Part shown: piece by piece, positions 16,294-25,463 of the stretch
Layout of the letters: the number at the start of each line of letters is the position of its first letter
Position numbering within the stretch: position 1 is the stretch's first letter
Assembly: GCA_016207165.1 (NCBI GenBank)
Contig: JACQQD010000002.1
Location: forward strand, 1-41,144
DNA from: Microcaldota archaeon
Lineage (GTDB): Archaea; Micrarchaeota; Micrarchaeia; Norongarragalinales; Norongarragalinaceae
Reading direction: 5' to 3'
DNA length: 41,144 nt
Made by a program: the position numbers and the translations under genes
The notes under the pieces: model-generated
What the model was told of the DNA's origin: nothing
The model's input: only the letters and a program-made list of their open reading frames with translations
The model's database searches: none

Positions 16294-17553
16294 ATGAACA
16301 TGTTGCGTGACGTCATTCTGAAGCAAAAAAGCGAACTGGAAGCCAAAAGAAAAAACACGTACATTCCGCGGGACGCAAAAATCAAAGGACTCGACTCAGA
16401 CATCGTCAAAGTCATCACCGGACCCCGGCGAGCCGGAAAATCCTCCTTCGCGATAAACTCCATAAAAGAAAAATTCGGTTACGCTAATTTTGACGACGAA
16501 CACCTCACAGAAATACAAGACTACGACGAACTCGTTGCCACAATCGACAGTGTTTACGACAACCCGAAAACGATATTCTTTGACGAAATACAAAACCTCC
16601 CCAAGTGGGAATTGTTCGTCAACCGCCTCCAACGGCACGAAAAAAACATCATCCTGACGGGCAGCAACGCCAACCTTTTGAGTAACGAGCTTTCCACCCA
16701 CCTTACGGGAAGGTATTTTGAGACCAGAATCTACCCCTTCTCGTTCAAAGAAATAACGCCAAACGCCGAAAACCTGCCCGCCAGCGAAATCAAGAAGAAA
16801 TTCGACGAATTTCTGATGCAGGGAGGCTATCCGGAGCCGTACGTAAAAAAACTGGATGTCTCCGAATACCTCAAAACGCTTTTCGAAGCAACCGTATACA
16901 AGGACGTGATCAAACGATACCGGATACGAAAAACCAGCGAGTTGGAAGCCATCGCCGACTTCCTCCTGGCCAACATCGCAAGCCAGACCTCGTTCAACCA
17001 AATCGCGAAAAGCCTCGGGTTGAAAAGCGCCGAAACCGTGAAAAAATACTGCAGGATTTTGGAGGAAACCATGGTTTTCTTCACCGTGAAAAGATTCTCC
17101 TACAAGCTGAAAGAGCAGGAAGCGGAAACGAAAAAAACCTACTGCATCGACAACGGCTTTTTCAAAGCCAAGGCGTTCTCCACCAGCCAAAACTTCGGCA
17201 AACTATACGAAAACCTCGTGGCCTCGGAATTGAAAAAAAGAGAAACCGAACAAAACGCAAGAACGTATTACTGGAAAAACCAACAGCAGGAAGAAGTGGA
17301 CTTCGCGGTAAAAAAAGGGGACAAAATAACGCAACTCATCCAAGTGTGCTACTCGCTTGAAAACAAGAAAACACAAGAACGCGAAACGCGGGCCCTTCTG
17401 AAAGCCGGGAAAGAATTAGACTGCCCAAACCTGCTTTTGTTGACCGCAAACGTGGAAAAAACCGAGGAGAAAGAATGGTTCGGAACCAAGGGAACAATAA
17501 AATACCAGCCCGTCTGGAAATGGCTCCTGGAAAGCGAATCCAAAACACCATGA
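16294..17553 (+). CDS. AAA-family ATPase with DUF4143-type C-terminal domain
   Basis: A 419-residue P-loop ATPase of the archaeal/bacterial AAA_14-DUF4143 group. Walker A is GPRRAGKSS at 43-51, Walker B TIFFDEIQN at about 93-101, and a sensor-1-like ILTGSNA follows. The C-terminal domain has the family's winged-helix-like region (SQTSFNQIAKSLGLKSAETV). It ends in a nuclease-fold remnant, EEVDFAVKKGDKITQLIQVC, where EVDF and IQV take the place of the E/D and E-x-K residues of PD-(D/E)xK enzymes. These proteins are widespread, patchily distributed and of unsettled function. The gene is richer in A/T and in AAA/GAA codons than its neighbours and lies exactly between two copies of the glyS 3' end, so it was probably acquired as a cassette. 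Confidence 0.9.
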   Translation: MNMLRDVILKQKSELEAKRKNTYIPRDAKIKGLDSDIVKVITGPRRAGKSSFAINSIKEKFGYANFDDEHLTEIQDYDELVATIDSVYDNPKTIFFDEIQNLPKWELFVNRLQRHEKNIILTGSNANLLSNELSTHLTGRYFETRIYPFSFKEITPNAENLPASEIKKKFDEFLMQGGYPEPYVKKLDVSEYLKTLFEATVYKDVIKRYRIRKTSELEAIADFLLANIASQTSFNQIAKSLGLKSAETVKKYCRILEETMVFFTVKRFSYKLKEQEAETKKTYCIDNGFFKAKAFSTSQNFGKLYENLVASELKKRETEQNARTYYWKNQQQEEVDFAVKKGDKITQLIQVCYSLENKKTQERETRALLKAGKELDCPNLLLLTANVEKTEEKEWFGTKGTIKYQPVWKWLLESESKTP

Positions 17554-17575
17554 CACCCCGACCGCTGGACCGCCA

Positions 17576-17633
17576 GAGCCCCCCGCAGGACGGCACCGTC
17601 ACCCTCCGGGATTCCGGAGAACAAAAACGCGTC
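17576..17633 (+). repeat. glyS 3'-end repeat, copy 3 (right flank of ATPase cassette)
   Basis: It begins gag-C6-gcaggacggcaccgtcacc like copy 2. It then follows copy 1 almost exactly (gattccggagaacaaaaacg, then gtc), apart from a 6-nt deletion. In frame it gives PPQDGTVTLRDSGEQKRV and stops at 17658-17660. It starts 23 nt after the ATPase stop. Confidence 0.85.
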
Positions 17634-17666
17634 CAAGCCAAAAAGATGAACGTGGTTTGAACGGTC

Positions 17667-17975
17667 ATGGAAGCCTGCATCCTCTGCAAACAAACCCACG
17701 CACCCGCCGAAGGCCACTGCCAACGCCTGATGGAATTAGAGAGGCGTCTCAATGAAATCGACGGATTGAACAAGGCCAAATTCCAGGCGCTGCCGCCGCG
17801 CCATCAACAAGACATGCATGAGGAAGTCGGACGCACCGCGCGCGAACTGGATGGAATGAGATCAGGCGAACTGCATCCCAGGGCGCGGGGGAAAGCGGAG
17901 GCCCTCCGGCGCCTGGCCGGCCTCTTGATTGCCTGGACCGCAGAATTTCGCACGCGCGAGCCCTCGCTACGCTGA
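17667..17975 (+). CDS. Small hypothetical protein with N-terminal Cys motif
   Basis: A 102-residue protein starting MEACILCKQTHAPAEGHCQR. The spacing C-x2-C, H, H-C suggests a small zinc-binding knuckle, followed by two or three long helices (LMELERRLNEIDGLNKAKF; ARGKAEALRRLAGLLIAW). I do not recognise the family. It begins six nt after the end of the third glyS-tail copy and is convergent with the kinase-like gene, with a 10-nt gap. Its G+C-rich codons resemble the host rather than the ATPase gene. Coding is plausible but not certain. Confidence 0.5.
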   Translation: MEACILCKQTHAPAEGHCQRLMELERRLNEIDGLNKAKFQALPPRHQQDMHEEVGRTARELDGMRSGELHPRARGKAEALRRLAGLLIAWTAEFRTREPSLR

Positions 17976-17985
17976 AGGCGTGGCG

Positions 17986-20900
17986 CTACGCGGCCACGCC
18001 CAAGAATTGGTCAACTAAGGGAAGCAAGCGCGGCGCCCAATTCAAGTCGCCGTTGACATTCTTAAGACCCCAATCGAACGGATCCGCCATCCACGCTTGG
18101 CCGATTATTTGAGCCTTGCCCTTCACCGTACCGTCTGACGCTTGACGACCGGTAAGGTCTGGACGAGTTGAAAGGTCTTCCAAGAATGTACTTCCACCAG
18201 TGAGGGGAGCCGAAGAAATCTGGTCCAACCGGTTGCGGGCGTTACCTAGAGTCCCACTGAAATCGGTGGCGAAAACTACTTTGAACTCTGCAAGGTAATC
18301 GTCCATCAGGGCAACTGGAACATCGTAATCCCTCACGAAAAGGAAAAAAGTAAGGGATTCATCCGGCGTTGATTTGGTAATCATTAAGGGATCCAAATCA
18401 ATTAAAACCGCCTTTGAATTTGATTTCCGAACAATATAGTTGTCTCCATCCAAATCCAAAATAACGTATCCTTGTCGAGCCAGTTCCGCATCGGCGGCAG
18501 CCACAGAGCGTACGGCCGTTTTCTTGGTTTGCTCGGATCCGGACGCCAAAACCTTTCCAAGGGTCGTCCCCTCAATGTATTCTTGAAAGAAAAGTCCTTG
18601 GCCGTCTTTGAAGTTGTTCCGCTGGCCCTCGACAAATCCATAAGGCTTGGCCGCAAATCCTTTTTTCGACCAAGCTTCAAACAATTCCACTTCCTTGGGG
18701 TGGGTAAAGCCGGTTTTGGCAACCATGACCTTGCTTGAACCGTCCTTGAACAATACGCGAATCAAGTGCACGTCGCGGGAGCCTCCACTGGCCAAGAAAC
18801 CGGGTTTTAACGCATCTCCGACTTCTTTGACTGCTTGAATGGATTTGACGTCATCCAACGCGAAGTAACCGTCCGTAAGGACGCGAATCGTGTCGTCCAA
18901 TTCCGTCGTGAGTTTTCCATTCAATTCCTTGAGGAAATCCAAGCGTTCCGGTGGGTGGTCGCCGTAACGAGCCAGCATGCGGTCAAAGCCTTCCGGGTTG
19001 AACAACGGCTTGCCGTACTTGTACGTTTCCCCGCGGGAGTACACCATGCCCATGACCAACGGAGAATCCCGCATGGAATCCGGGTCTTCGCGGATAAGTA
19101 GTCCGTTGAAGAACTCGGCGTCCCGGCCGAAGACATCCATGTCAGTTGGAATGTCGCTGTCCAAGACGGCGACAAAAGAAGCCGCCCGATGGGACGTTTC
19201 CAAATCGGATTTCTGTTTTTTGAGTGTTACCTCAAGAGAGTCAACCAACTCTTGGTCGCCGGACTTCTTTGCTTCAGCCAAGGCCTCTTCCGTGTTCCTT
19301 ACCAGTTTTTGCTGGAACGTCAACCTCTTGGGTATTGGGTCCAAGGCCGCCTGTACGCCGCCTTGTCTTGGCTTCAAGGTGGTTTCATCGACGACGGTGT
19401 CCAATACCCTCAGCAATTCCGTGGACTGTTCAATGGGCAAAATGGCTTCCAGGTGCTCCTTGAGTTGACGGAATACGACGCGGCTTTGACTGTACTCCCG
19501 CGTTCCTTGTGGGGCTTTTTGAGCGGCTTGGAAGGCCGATCGGAAAACGGATAACTTGTCCTTCAGCGGAACGCTGGGCCCGAAGTACCCGTCCAATGTT
19601 TCCAGGTAATAGCGTTTGGCTCCCACGCCCTTGGCCGGCGCCGCACGCAAGTCCAGTTCCAGTTCAGCGTCATCGGCGGCTTTGACGAAGCGTTCCACTT
19701 GCGCAACCAAGGCTTTGGGGGGTTTGCCTTTGGACACGTATAGGATGCGGTAACTTCCCGCGTCGCCAGGCAAAAGAAGGACGCGGGGGTCGTCAATGGC
19801 GGCGTCAAAGACTTGCTGGACGGCTTGCTGGTGTCGGACTTTGTAGTCGGCGTCGGCCTTGGCGGCCACGTTCGGATCCGGGGACTCCCTGAGGGGGCGC
19901 AGTTCATTCAAATCATTTTTGGCAGTCTCGGCGACGTCGGTGACGATTTTCGTGGTGATGTCGAGGTTGTCTTTTTTGAAGCGTTTTGCCAGGACTTTGC
20001 CCCAGTTGGATGGGTTCACGATTTTTCCGGCGGCATTCTTGAGGGGTTCCACGAATTGCTTGCGCCACGCGGTGGACGCGGAGGCGGGGTCTGAGGAGGC
20101 CTTGACGGGATCCGCGGCTTGTTGGGCGGGCGTGCGCTCGGCAACGGGTTCCTCGTTGAGTTTGACGGTGCCGCCTTCCGGCTCGACTTTGGCCGGCGCG
20201 GTGACTGGGCCGTCAGGTCCCTCGGCGCCCTTGGCTTTGGCGGCCTTGATTTTGACGTGCAGGGCGTCGTAGGCGTTGGCGCCCAAGTCCAGGACGAAGG
20301 TGGAGACTTGGCAGATGTTGAAGATGCGTTCGCCGACCGGCATTTCATGCCATTTCGTGGCGAGGTCTCGGGTTTGCGTGTACGTGTCGTAGAATCCTTT
20401 GGCCAGCATGGTGGACAGCAGGATGGCGCCGCCGACTTTCAAGACGGGCGGGCCTTTGGCGACGAGTTGGGAGCCGTACACGACGCCTCGGCTGATGGCG
20501 ACGCCCACGACTTCGCCCATGGCGCACGATTGAATCGCTTCAACACCTTGGCTGAGGTATTTGAAGTCCTTGTTGAGCTGGATTTTGGCGAAGTTGTCCG
20601 AATAGAACCGTTTTTCGAGGATGTCGGTGAGGATGAGTTTCTGGGCGGCCGTCATCTGGCCGACGCCCTTGTAGTTCTCCTGTTTCTTGTTCAGCATCGA
20701 CCAATTCAAGGCGTATTCGTGGTCGAGGAACTCGCTGGCTTCCAAGACACGTCGGACGGCGGTGCGGCGGTGGGGTTCGGAGTTCTGGGAAGTGCCGTAC
20801 ATGTAGAGGTCCATGTACGAGGGGTAAATCGAGTACCCGGTTTGCATGAAGACGTCGCCGCCTTCCATGGCCATTCCCATCCGGATGAAGTTTTCCCGAA

Positions 20901-21756
20901 CGTCCTTTATGGTGGCCCCGTTGCTTCCGGCGGAAAGGCACGGCGTGTTCAGCAGGAGGGAATCCGGGGGCAACTCGCGGCGCTTGGCGTAGGCGTACAA
21001 CAGCCCGAGGGGGGCGTCGGATTTGAGGCATTGGGCGAAGGTGCGAATGCCCAGGACGTCGTCACCGGTAAGGGTGGTGGCGGCCAAGTAGATGCGGAGT
21101 TCGGAATCGACGCTGTAGCGGTGCTTGAGGCGGCCGAATTCCAGGTGGGTGCTGATGCCGAAGCGCTTGTGGCGTTGGGCGGCAAAGTAAATGGTGTTGG
21201 CCACTTTTTCCTCCAAAAACGCGTCGGAAGGCGTTTGCTTGGTGCGATACGCCTGGATTACGGCGGACAAGACGGGGTTGAACTTGTACTCGTCTTCCAC
21301 TTGGGCAAGGCTGGCAACCGGCGTGCCTGAGACGAAGGCGATGTCGCCGGTCTTGAACTGGCGGAATCCCACGAAGCCTGGCAAGTCCGCGCATTTCAGT
21401 TCGTAGCCTTGCCCGTCTTGCCGGAGGGGCGGGCTGGCGATTTCGTCCCAAACCGCTTGAAGTTTTTCACTGGAGTTGTCGGTTTTGCTCAGGCAGTCCC
21501 GAATGCCGGCAATGGCGTCCAAGTTGTCTTTGATGCGTTGGCTGGCCACGTCTTCTTCGTAATCCATGGCCAGAACGCCCATGAACACGTTGAATTCTTC
21601 GACGTTGTCGCCGTAGAGTTCCTTGAGGAAGGCGTGTTCGATGGCCAACTGCTTCAAGGCTTTTTCGTTGAACGCCTTGTAATTGAAGTCCTCGGCCGCG
21701 GATGCCGTGGTGGCGATCAACAAAAGGAAAACCAGTGCGGGCAAGATTTTTTTCAT
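17986..21756 (-). CDS. Giant membrane protein with C-terminal protein-kinase-like domain
   Basis: 1256 residues. A signal peptide (1-20) precedes a long helical region. One or two hydrophobic helices follow at about 412-456 (VGGAILLSTMLAKGF), then a linker at about 510-550 and a further helical part. Residues about 986-1130 look like a protein-kinase-like fold: loop SGGSRDVH (990-997), VMVAK with Lys1014 as the beta-3 lysine, hinge FFQEYIEGTTL, catalytic loop DLDGDN (Asp1101, Asn1106; the D-L-x-x-x-N spacing of HRDLKPEN), and IDLDP with Asp1120 in the DFG place. If one helix spans the membrane, this domain is cytoplasmic and has ATP. Last gene of a three-gene operon, it overlaps the preceding gene by 4 nt. 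Kinase activity and topology are inferences. Confidence 0.8.
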   Translation of the reverse strand: MKKILPALVFLLLIATTASAAEDFNYKAFNEKALKQLAIEHAFLKELYGDNVEEFNVFMGVLAMDYEEDVASQRIKDNLDAIAGIRDCLSKTDNSSEKLQAVWDEIASPPLRQDGQGYELKCADLPGFVGFRQFKTGDIAFVSGTPVASLAQVEDEYKFNPVLSAVIQAYRTKQTPSDAFLEEKVANTIYFAAQRHKRFGISTHLEFGRLKHRYSVDSELRIYLAATTLTGDDVLGIRTFAQCLKSDAPLGLLYAYAKRRELPPDSLLLNTPCLSAGSNGATIKDVRENFIRMGMAMEGGDVFMQTGYSIYPSYMDLYMYGTSQNSEPHRRTAVRRVLEASEFLDHEYALNWSMLNKKQENYKGVGQMTAAQKLILTDILEKRFYSDNFAKIQLNKDFKYLSQGVEAIQSCAMGEVVGVAISRGVVYGSQLVAKGPPVLKVGGAILLSTMLAKGFYDTYTQTRDLATKWHEMPVGERIFNICQVSTFVLDLGANAYDALHVKIKAAKAKGAEGPDGPVTAPAKVEPEGGTVKLNEEPVAERTPAQQAADPVKASSDPASASTAWRKQFVEPLKNAAGKIVNPSNWGKVLAKRFKKDNLDITTKIVTDVAETAKNDLNELRPLRESPDPNVAAKADADYKVRHQQAVQQVFDAAIDDPRVLLLPGDAGSYRILYVSKGKPPKALVAQVERFVKAADDAELELDLRAAPAKGVGAKRYYLETLDGYFGPSVPLKDKLSVFRSAFQAAQKAPQGTREYSQSRVVFRQLKEHLEAILPIEQSTELLRVLDTVVDETTLKPRQGGVQAALDPIPKRLTFQQKLVRNTEEALAEAKKSGDQELVDSLEVTLKKQKSDLETSHRAASFVAVLDSDIPTDMDVFGRDAEFFNGLLIREDPDSMRDSPLVMGMVYSRGETYKYGKPLFNPEGFDRMLARYGDHPPERLDFLKELNGKLTTELDDTIRVLTDGYFALDDVKSIQAVKEVGDALKPGFLASGGSRDVHLIRVLFKDGSSKVMVAKTGFTHPKEVELFEAWSKKGFAAKPYGFVEGQRNNFKDGQGLFFQEYIEGTTLGKVLASGSEQTKKTAVRSVAAADAELARQGYVILDLDGDNYIVRKSNSKAVLIDLDPLMITKSTPDESLTFFLFVRDYDVPVALMDDYLAEFKVVFATDFSGTLGNARNRLDQISSAPLTGGSTFLEDLSTRPDLTGRQASDGTVKGKAQIIGQAWMADPFDWGLKNVNGDLNWAPRLLPLVDQFLGVAA

Positions 21757-24700
21757 GCGGACGGCACTCCAATCATTTCAATAAACTTGTCCCTATCGCT
21801 TTTCACGCCGCCGGGGGTTGCATACGACCATTGAGGCAATAAGGAAGTTGGAAGCGATATGGTGCGGGAGTCAAAGGCCAGCCAATTCTGGGTTCGCGGG
21901 ACTTTCAACGCCATTTCGTAGACTTGGCCGGGTTCCAGGGCCACGTCGAAGCCCCCGAAGACCACGTTGCAGGCGCCGAGGCGGTTGTCATCCAAGTCGT
22001 CAAACACGGCGGTGCGCAACACCATTTTTTCGGTGTAACCGTTGGGATATAGTTCCGAGACCGTGGAACCGGGCTGCGCGTTGATGTGTTCCACGTGAGT
22101 GGATACCAATTCTTCAAAGGCGTTCAGGGCTTGCTGGGCTTGGAAGCAATACAATGCATTTCCCGCGGCGTCCTTGAAGGTGACGGGTTCCTCGATTTTT
22201 TCCAGTTGCTCGGCCAAGACGTCTTTTTTGGACCAATACGTATCGCCTTGCGGCAAGTCTTGAACCTTCAGGGTAAGGGTTTGCCGCGTGTCTTTGCCGT
22301 CGATGGCCACTTTGCACGACGCGTTTTGCGCGGAGGCGTCGACGAGCTTGATGGAGTTGGCGGGCATGGACTCCGAAAACAGGGAGCCGCAGGAAAGAGT
22401 GACTGTCCGCGGATAGTTGTTGACCAGCGTGATTTGTTTCTTGGCGGCGTTCTTGTCGGAGCGGTAAAACGCGAGGTTTTCGGGGGCAACGTACGCCAAG
22501 TCTTCCCGCACGACGTGGCGGACGGGCACGGAAAGCGGCGTGTCGCTGCTTAACTCGCCGGATTCCACGGTGAAGGTTCCCCGGACTTGTTTAACGTCAA
22601 GCAACCCGCCGGAATAGCGGTTTTTGGCTTCGACTTTTACGTCGGCGTACCACTTGTTTTGCGCGTCTTTTTTCACTTGGGCGCTGACAATTCCGGGAGC
22701 GGCCTCCACTGAAACCGTGGGCGCGGTTTCGGTTTGGATGGGCAGTTCCAGGCGGTAGTGCTGGAAGGGGACCAGTTCCGACAAGGCGTTGGCGAGGGTG
22801 GGTTCGTCAGGCACCAAGGATTTTTTGACGGTGTACAAGTCGTAGTTGGTGATGGCTTGGGACAAAATGGTGTAGGAGCTGGACCCGCAGGCGTTGGTTT
22901 TCCAGTAGCTTTCCGCTTTGTTGGTGGAGGCGGGAATCAGGAGGCTGATTTTGTCCTCGCTTTGACCCAGTGTGGGCCCGATGAAGGCCGTGTTGGACTC
23001 CAATTGTTTTTCGACGGTGAACAGCACGCTGGTATTCCACGTTTCGTCGTTTCGCACGTACTGGACGACTTCCTGCGTCTCGTTTTCAACGAGAATGGCG
23101 GGTGCGTTGTCCGGCTTGAGGTACAGCGACGGGTACAAGTGGGAGGTGTAGGCCGGAGTCCCGCTGCGTTTGGGGCGGTTGTACGAGTCCACTAGCTTGG
23201 GGTCGGCGGCGTACGGCGCGGAATCGGTTCCGGAAAGAACGGTTGCCGGAACCACGCCGTGGTACAAGTTGACTTGCGGCGAACTGATGGTTCCCACGTA
23301 ATATGTGTAGGCAAGGTTGCCTTTGCCGTCAAAAGCCGTGCGCGCGTCGGAACTGGGCAGGGAAAGAATCTTGGAGAACACGCCGTTTCGAAGAGCGTAC
23401 AAGGCCGTGTTTCCGGTTTTCCGGGCAAACAGGCTTCCGTCAGGCCCGACCAACATGCTTAGTATCGTGTCGTACGTGGACCCCGAAGTGGGGGGGACGC
23501 CGAAGTAGCCCACCCGCGAAAGTTTTCCGCCCAAATCCGATGACGTCACGTCCTTGGGCACGCCGTCGGAGGCGTACAAGTCCGGGCCGGCGCTGTCGCA
23601 CGTGCTGGCCGAGGAGACGTAAGTGCCTTTTGAAAGGCAGAAGTAGTACTTGCCGTTGCCGGAGCCGACGAACCGCAGGTTTTGCATGGATGACGAGGAT
23701 TCCTTGAGCTTGGAGGCGACGACGAAGTCGTCAATGCCGTCCGGCGTGACGTTCATGGCGCGCAACTCGAAGGTTATCCAGGTTTTTTCCGTGGTGGCCA
23801 GCCCTTCCAGTGGACAGTCGGAAGTGGTGGAGGAACGCGTGTAGTACGACACGCCGTTGATGGTCGTCGTGGTGCAGTAGCTGATGAAGTTGCTGTCGTA
23901 TTGTGAGTAGGACTTGCTTCGGAGTTTGCGACTTTCATAAAAGATGTAGATGCCGGAATCCGGTGCCAGCGCGGCACCCATGAACGACGTGCCGCCGCCC
24001 GCACCCTGGGCGCTGTAGACCTTGGGAGACCCCGACGAGGTCGTGGTGATGACGCCGATTTGCGTGTCCTCGGGTTGGGGCAACCTTTGAGCGCCTAAAT
24101 AGGTCCACGTGCGTCCCTTGTTTTTGGATACGGCCACCGCCGTGACGTCGTAATTGTAATAGCCCGGCCTGGACATGATTTGAACATTGGTGTACTTGGC
24201 GTCCCGGCTGAAGCAAGATTTGTAGTCCTGCGCGTCGGTGCTCCACTTCTTGCTCCCGTCGGATTCCGTGGTGTAAGGAATGGAGCCCGCAGGGCAAATG
24301 ACTGAATTCCCGGAGCCGTACTCATCGCAAAAGGGACACACCCAAACGCCAAACGAGTCTTGTCCAGGAAAGGGGCAATTGCCACCGCTACGATATCCGC
24401 AGGTGGTGACGTGTCGGGAACAGCGGCCCTTGATGTACACGGGTGCGGATGCGGAGGTAAAGCATTCGCCGTCTCTGGTGTCGCACGAGTCTACTTCGTC
24501 ATCGTCGGACAGGTAACAGAACTGGACAGTGGGGCCTGGCAAGGGGGACGTGTCCACCGTGCATTTCGTGATGGCGTCGTAATTGCTTCCGGCTGAGTAA
24601 CCAGGGCGATCTGGGTAATCCACGTGGTAGGCTTCCAATTTCAAAGGCGTATCCTCGTATCCGAGGAATTGCTTGCCTACGGTCTGCGAAGTGCCTTGCA

Positions 24701-25406
24701 ACCGGATGGAGTGCTTGAATACCAGGTACAAGTAGCCGTCTTTGCCGCGAAGCAGGGCCAACACTTGCGTGAGTCCAACGGCCCGGTTTCCGTTGGGGAT
24801 GTTGGAGGCCAACTCCTCCAATGGAAGGGGGTAGTGCGAGGCGGAAAAGCTTTCCGCGTCGGAAGCGGCGGCCGACAAGCCGCCCAACCAAGCCACCATG
24901 AAAACAAGGATCAACGCGAGTGCACGTCGTAACGCCAGCCGTGCAATGCATGAACCCAAGTCCAGCGGTGGGCAAGTGCGTTGGTGGAGGTTGTCTTGCA
25001 GTGGACGGTTGCGCGAATTCGTTTCAGTTGAACCGGATTCAGAAGCGCGTTCGCGGGGCGGTTCTTTGGGCTTGCGGTTTTTCAAGTACAAGTACGCGGC
25101 GCCGCCCACGACGACCAACGCCATCATGAACAGCGCCAAGAGCCCAAAGTCAACGGAGGGCGCTTCGAGATTTGCGTTGGCTTGGCTGGAGGACGCGTCG
25201 GGCGGGAAGTCTTTTTCGAATTGGGCGTTCAAGTCCACGTACCCCTCCGGCAACTCCGGCGGGACCACGGAGGGTTGCACTTCTTCTTCCAGGGGCGGAA
25301 GGACGAATTCGTCGAAAAGCAACGAGTCGGGGCTTGAGGCGGCCATCCAAGGAATCAGAAAGGATGACAAAAGCAAGGCGGTGGAGAGGGCCTTCGTCAA
25401 ATTCAT
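21753..25406 (-). CDS. Large membrane-anchored surface protein, BNR/propeller-like
   Basis: 1217 residues from the ATG at 25406. The frame is open to an ATG at 25460, only 3 nt after the upstream stop. I prefer 25406 because it gives a compact signal peptide with the MNLT start seen in the protein at 6491-10201. After the signal peptide comes a Pro/Glu-rich spacer. A membrane helix lies at about 87-108, then a basic 50-residue loop (KNRKPKEPPRER). A second hydrophobic helix (about 163-181) ends in AAAS and itself looks like a signal peptide. The remaining 1000 residues are beta-rich and Cys-containing, with an Asp-box-like SKNKGRTW near 430, as in BNR/sialidase propellers. The stop overlaps the start of the kinase-like gene (ATGA). 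A ligand-binding role is inferred. Confidence 0.82.
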   Translation of the reverse strand: MNLTKALSTALLLSSFLIPWMAASSPDSLLFDEFVLPPLEEEVQPSVVPPELPEGYVDLNAQFEKDFPPDASSSQANANLEAPSVDFGLLALFMMALVVVGGAAYLYLKNRKPKEPPRERASESGSTETNSRNRPLQDNLHQRTCPPLDLGSCIARLALRRALALILVFMVAWLGGLSAAASDAESFSASHYPLPLEELASNIPNGNRAVGLTQVLALLRGKDGYLYLVFKHSIRLQGTSQTVGKQFLGYEDTPLKLEAYHVDYPDRPGYSAGSNYDAITKCTVDTSPLPGPTVQFCYLSDDDEVDSCDTRDGECFTSASAPVYIKGRCSRHVTTCGYRSGGNCPFPGQDSFGVWVCPFCDEYGSGNSVICPAGSIPYTTESDGSKKWSTDAQDYKSCFSRDAKYTNVQIMSRPGYYNYDVTAVAVSKNKGRTWTYLGAQRLPQPEDTQIGVITTTSSGSPKVYSAQGAGGGTSFMGAALAPDSGIYIFYESRKLRSKSYSQYDSNFISYCTTTTINGVSYYTRSSTTSDCPLEGLATTEKTWITFELRAMNVTPDGIDDFVVASKLKESSSSMQNLRFVGSGNGKYYFCLSKGTYVSSASTCDSAGPDLYASDGVPKDVTSSDLGGKLSRVGYFGVPPTSGSTYDTILSMLVGPDGSLFARKTGNTALYALRNGVFSKILSLPSSDARTAFDGKGNLAYTYYVGTISSPQVNLYHGVVPATVLSGTDSAPYAADPKLVDSYNRPKRSGTPAYTSHLYPSLYLKPDNAPAILVENETQEVVQYVRNDETWNTSVLFTVEKQLESNTAFIGPTLGQSEDKISLLIPASTNKAESYWKTNACGSSSYTILSQAITNYDLYTVKKSLVPDEPTLANALSELVPFQHYRLELPIQTETAPTVSVEAAPGIVSAQVKKDAQNKWYADVKVEAKNRYSGGLLDVKQVRGTFTVESGELSSDTPLSVPVRHVVREDLAYVAPENLAFYRSDKNAAKKQITLVNNYPRTVTLSCGSLFSESMPANSIKLVDASAQNASCKVAIDGKDTRQTLTLKVQDLPQGDTYWSKKDVLAEQLEKIEEPVTFKDAAGNALYCFQAQQALNAFEELVSTHVEHINAQPGSTVSELYPNGYTEKMVLRTAVFDDLDDNRLGACNVVFGGFDVALEPGQVYEMALKVPRTQNWLAFDSRTISLPTSLLPQWSYATPGGVKSDRDKFIEMIGVPSA

Positions 25407-25463
25407 GGGCGTTAAAGCGTACGGCGGCGTTTTCTTTTTGGTTTCGGTAAGGGTCGTCATGCG

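Noticed and set aside
16294..17553. Toxin-antitoxin or defence-island interpretation of the ATPase
   Set aside because: No partner antitoxin or defence gene adjoins it; only its insertion-like context is supported.
20119..21330. Rightward ORF of 403 codons
   Set aside because: It is antisense to the kinase-like giant gene; its Gly/Val/Asp-rich product is a typical shadow of GC-biased third positions.
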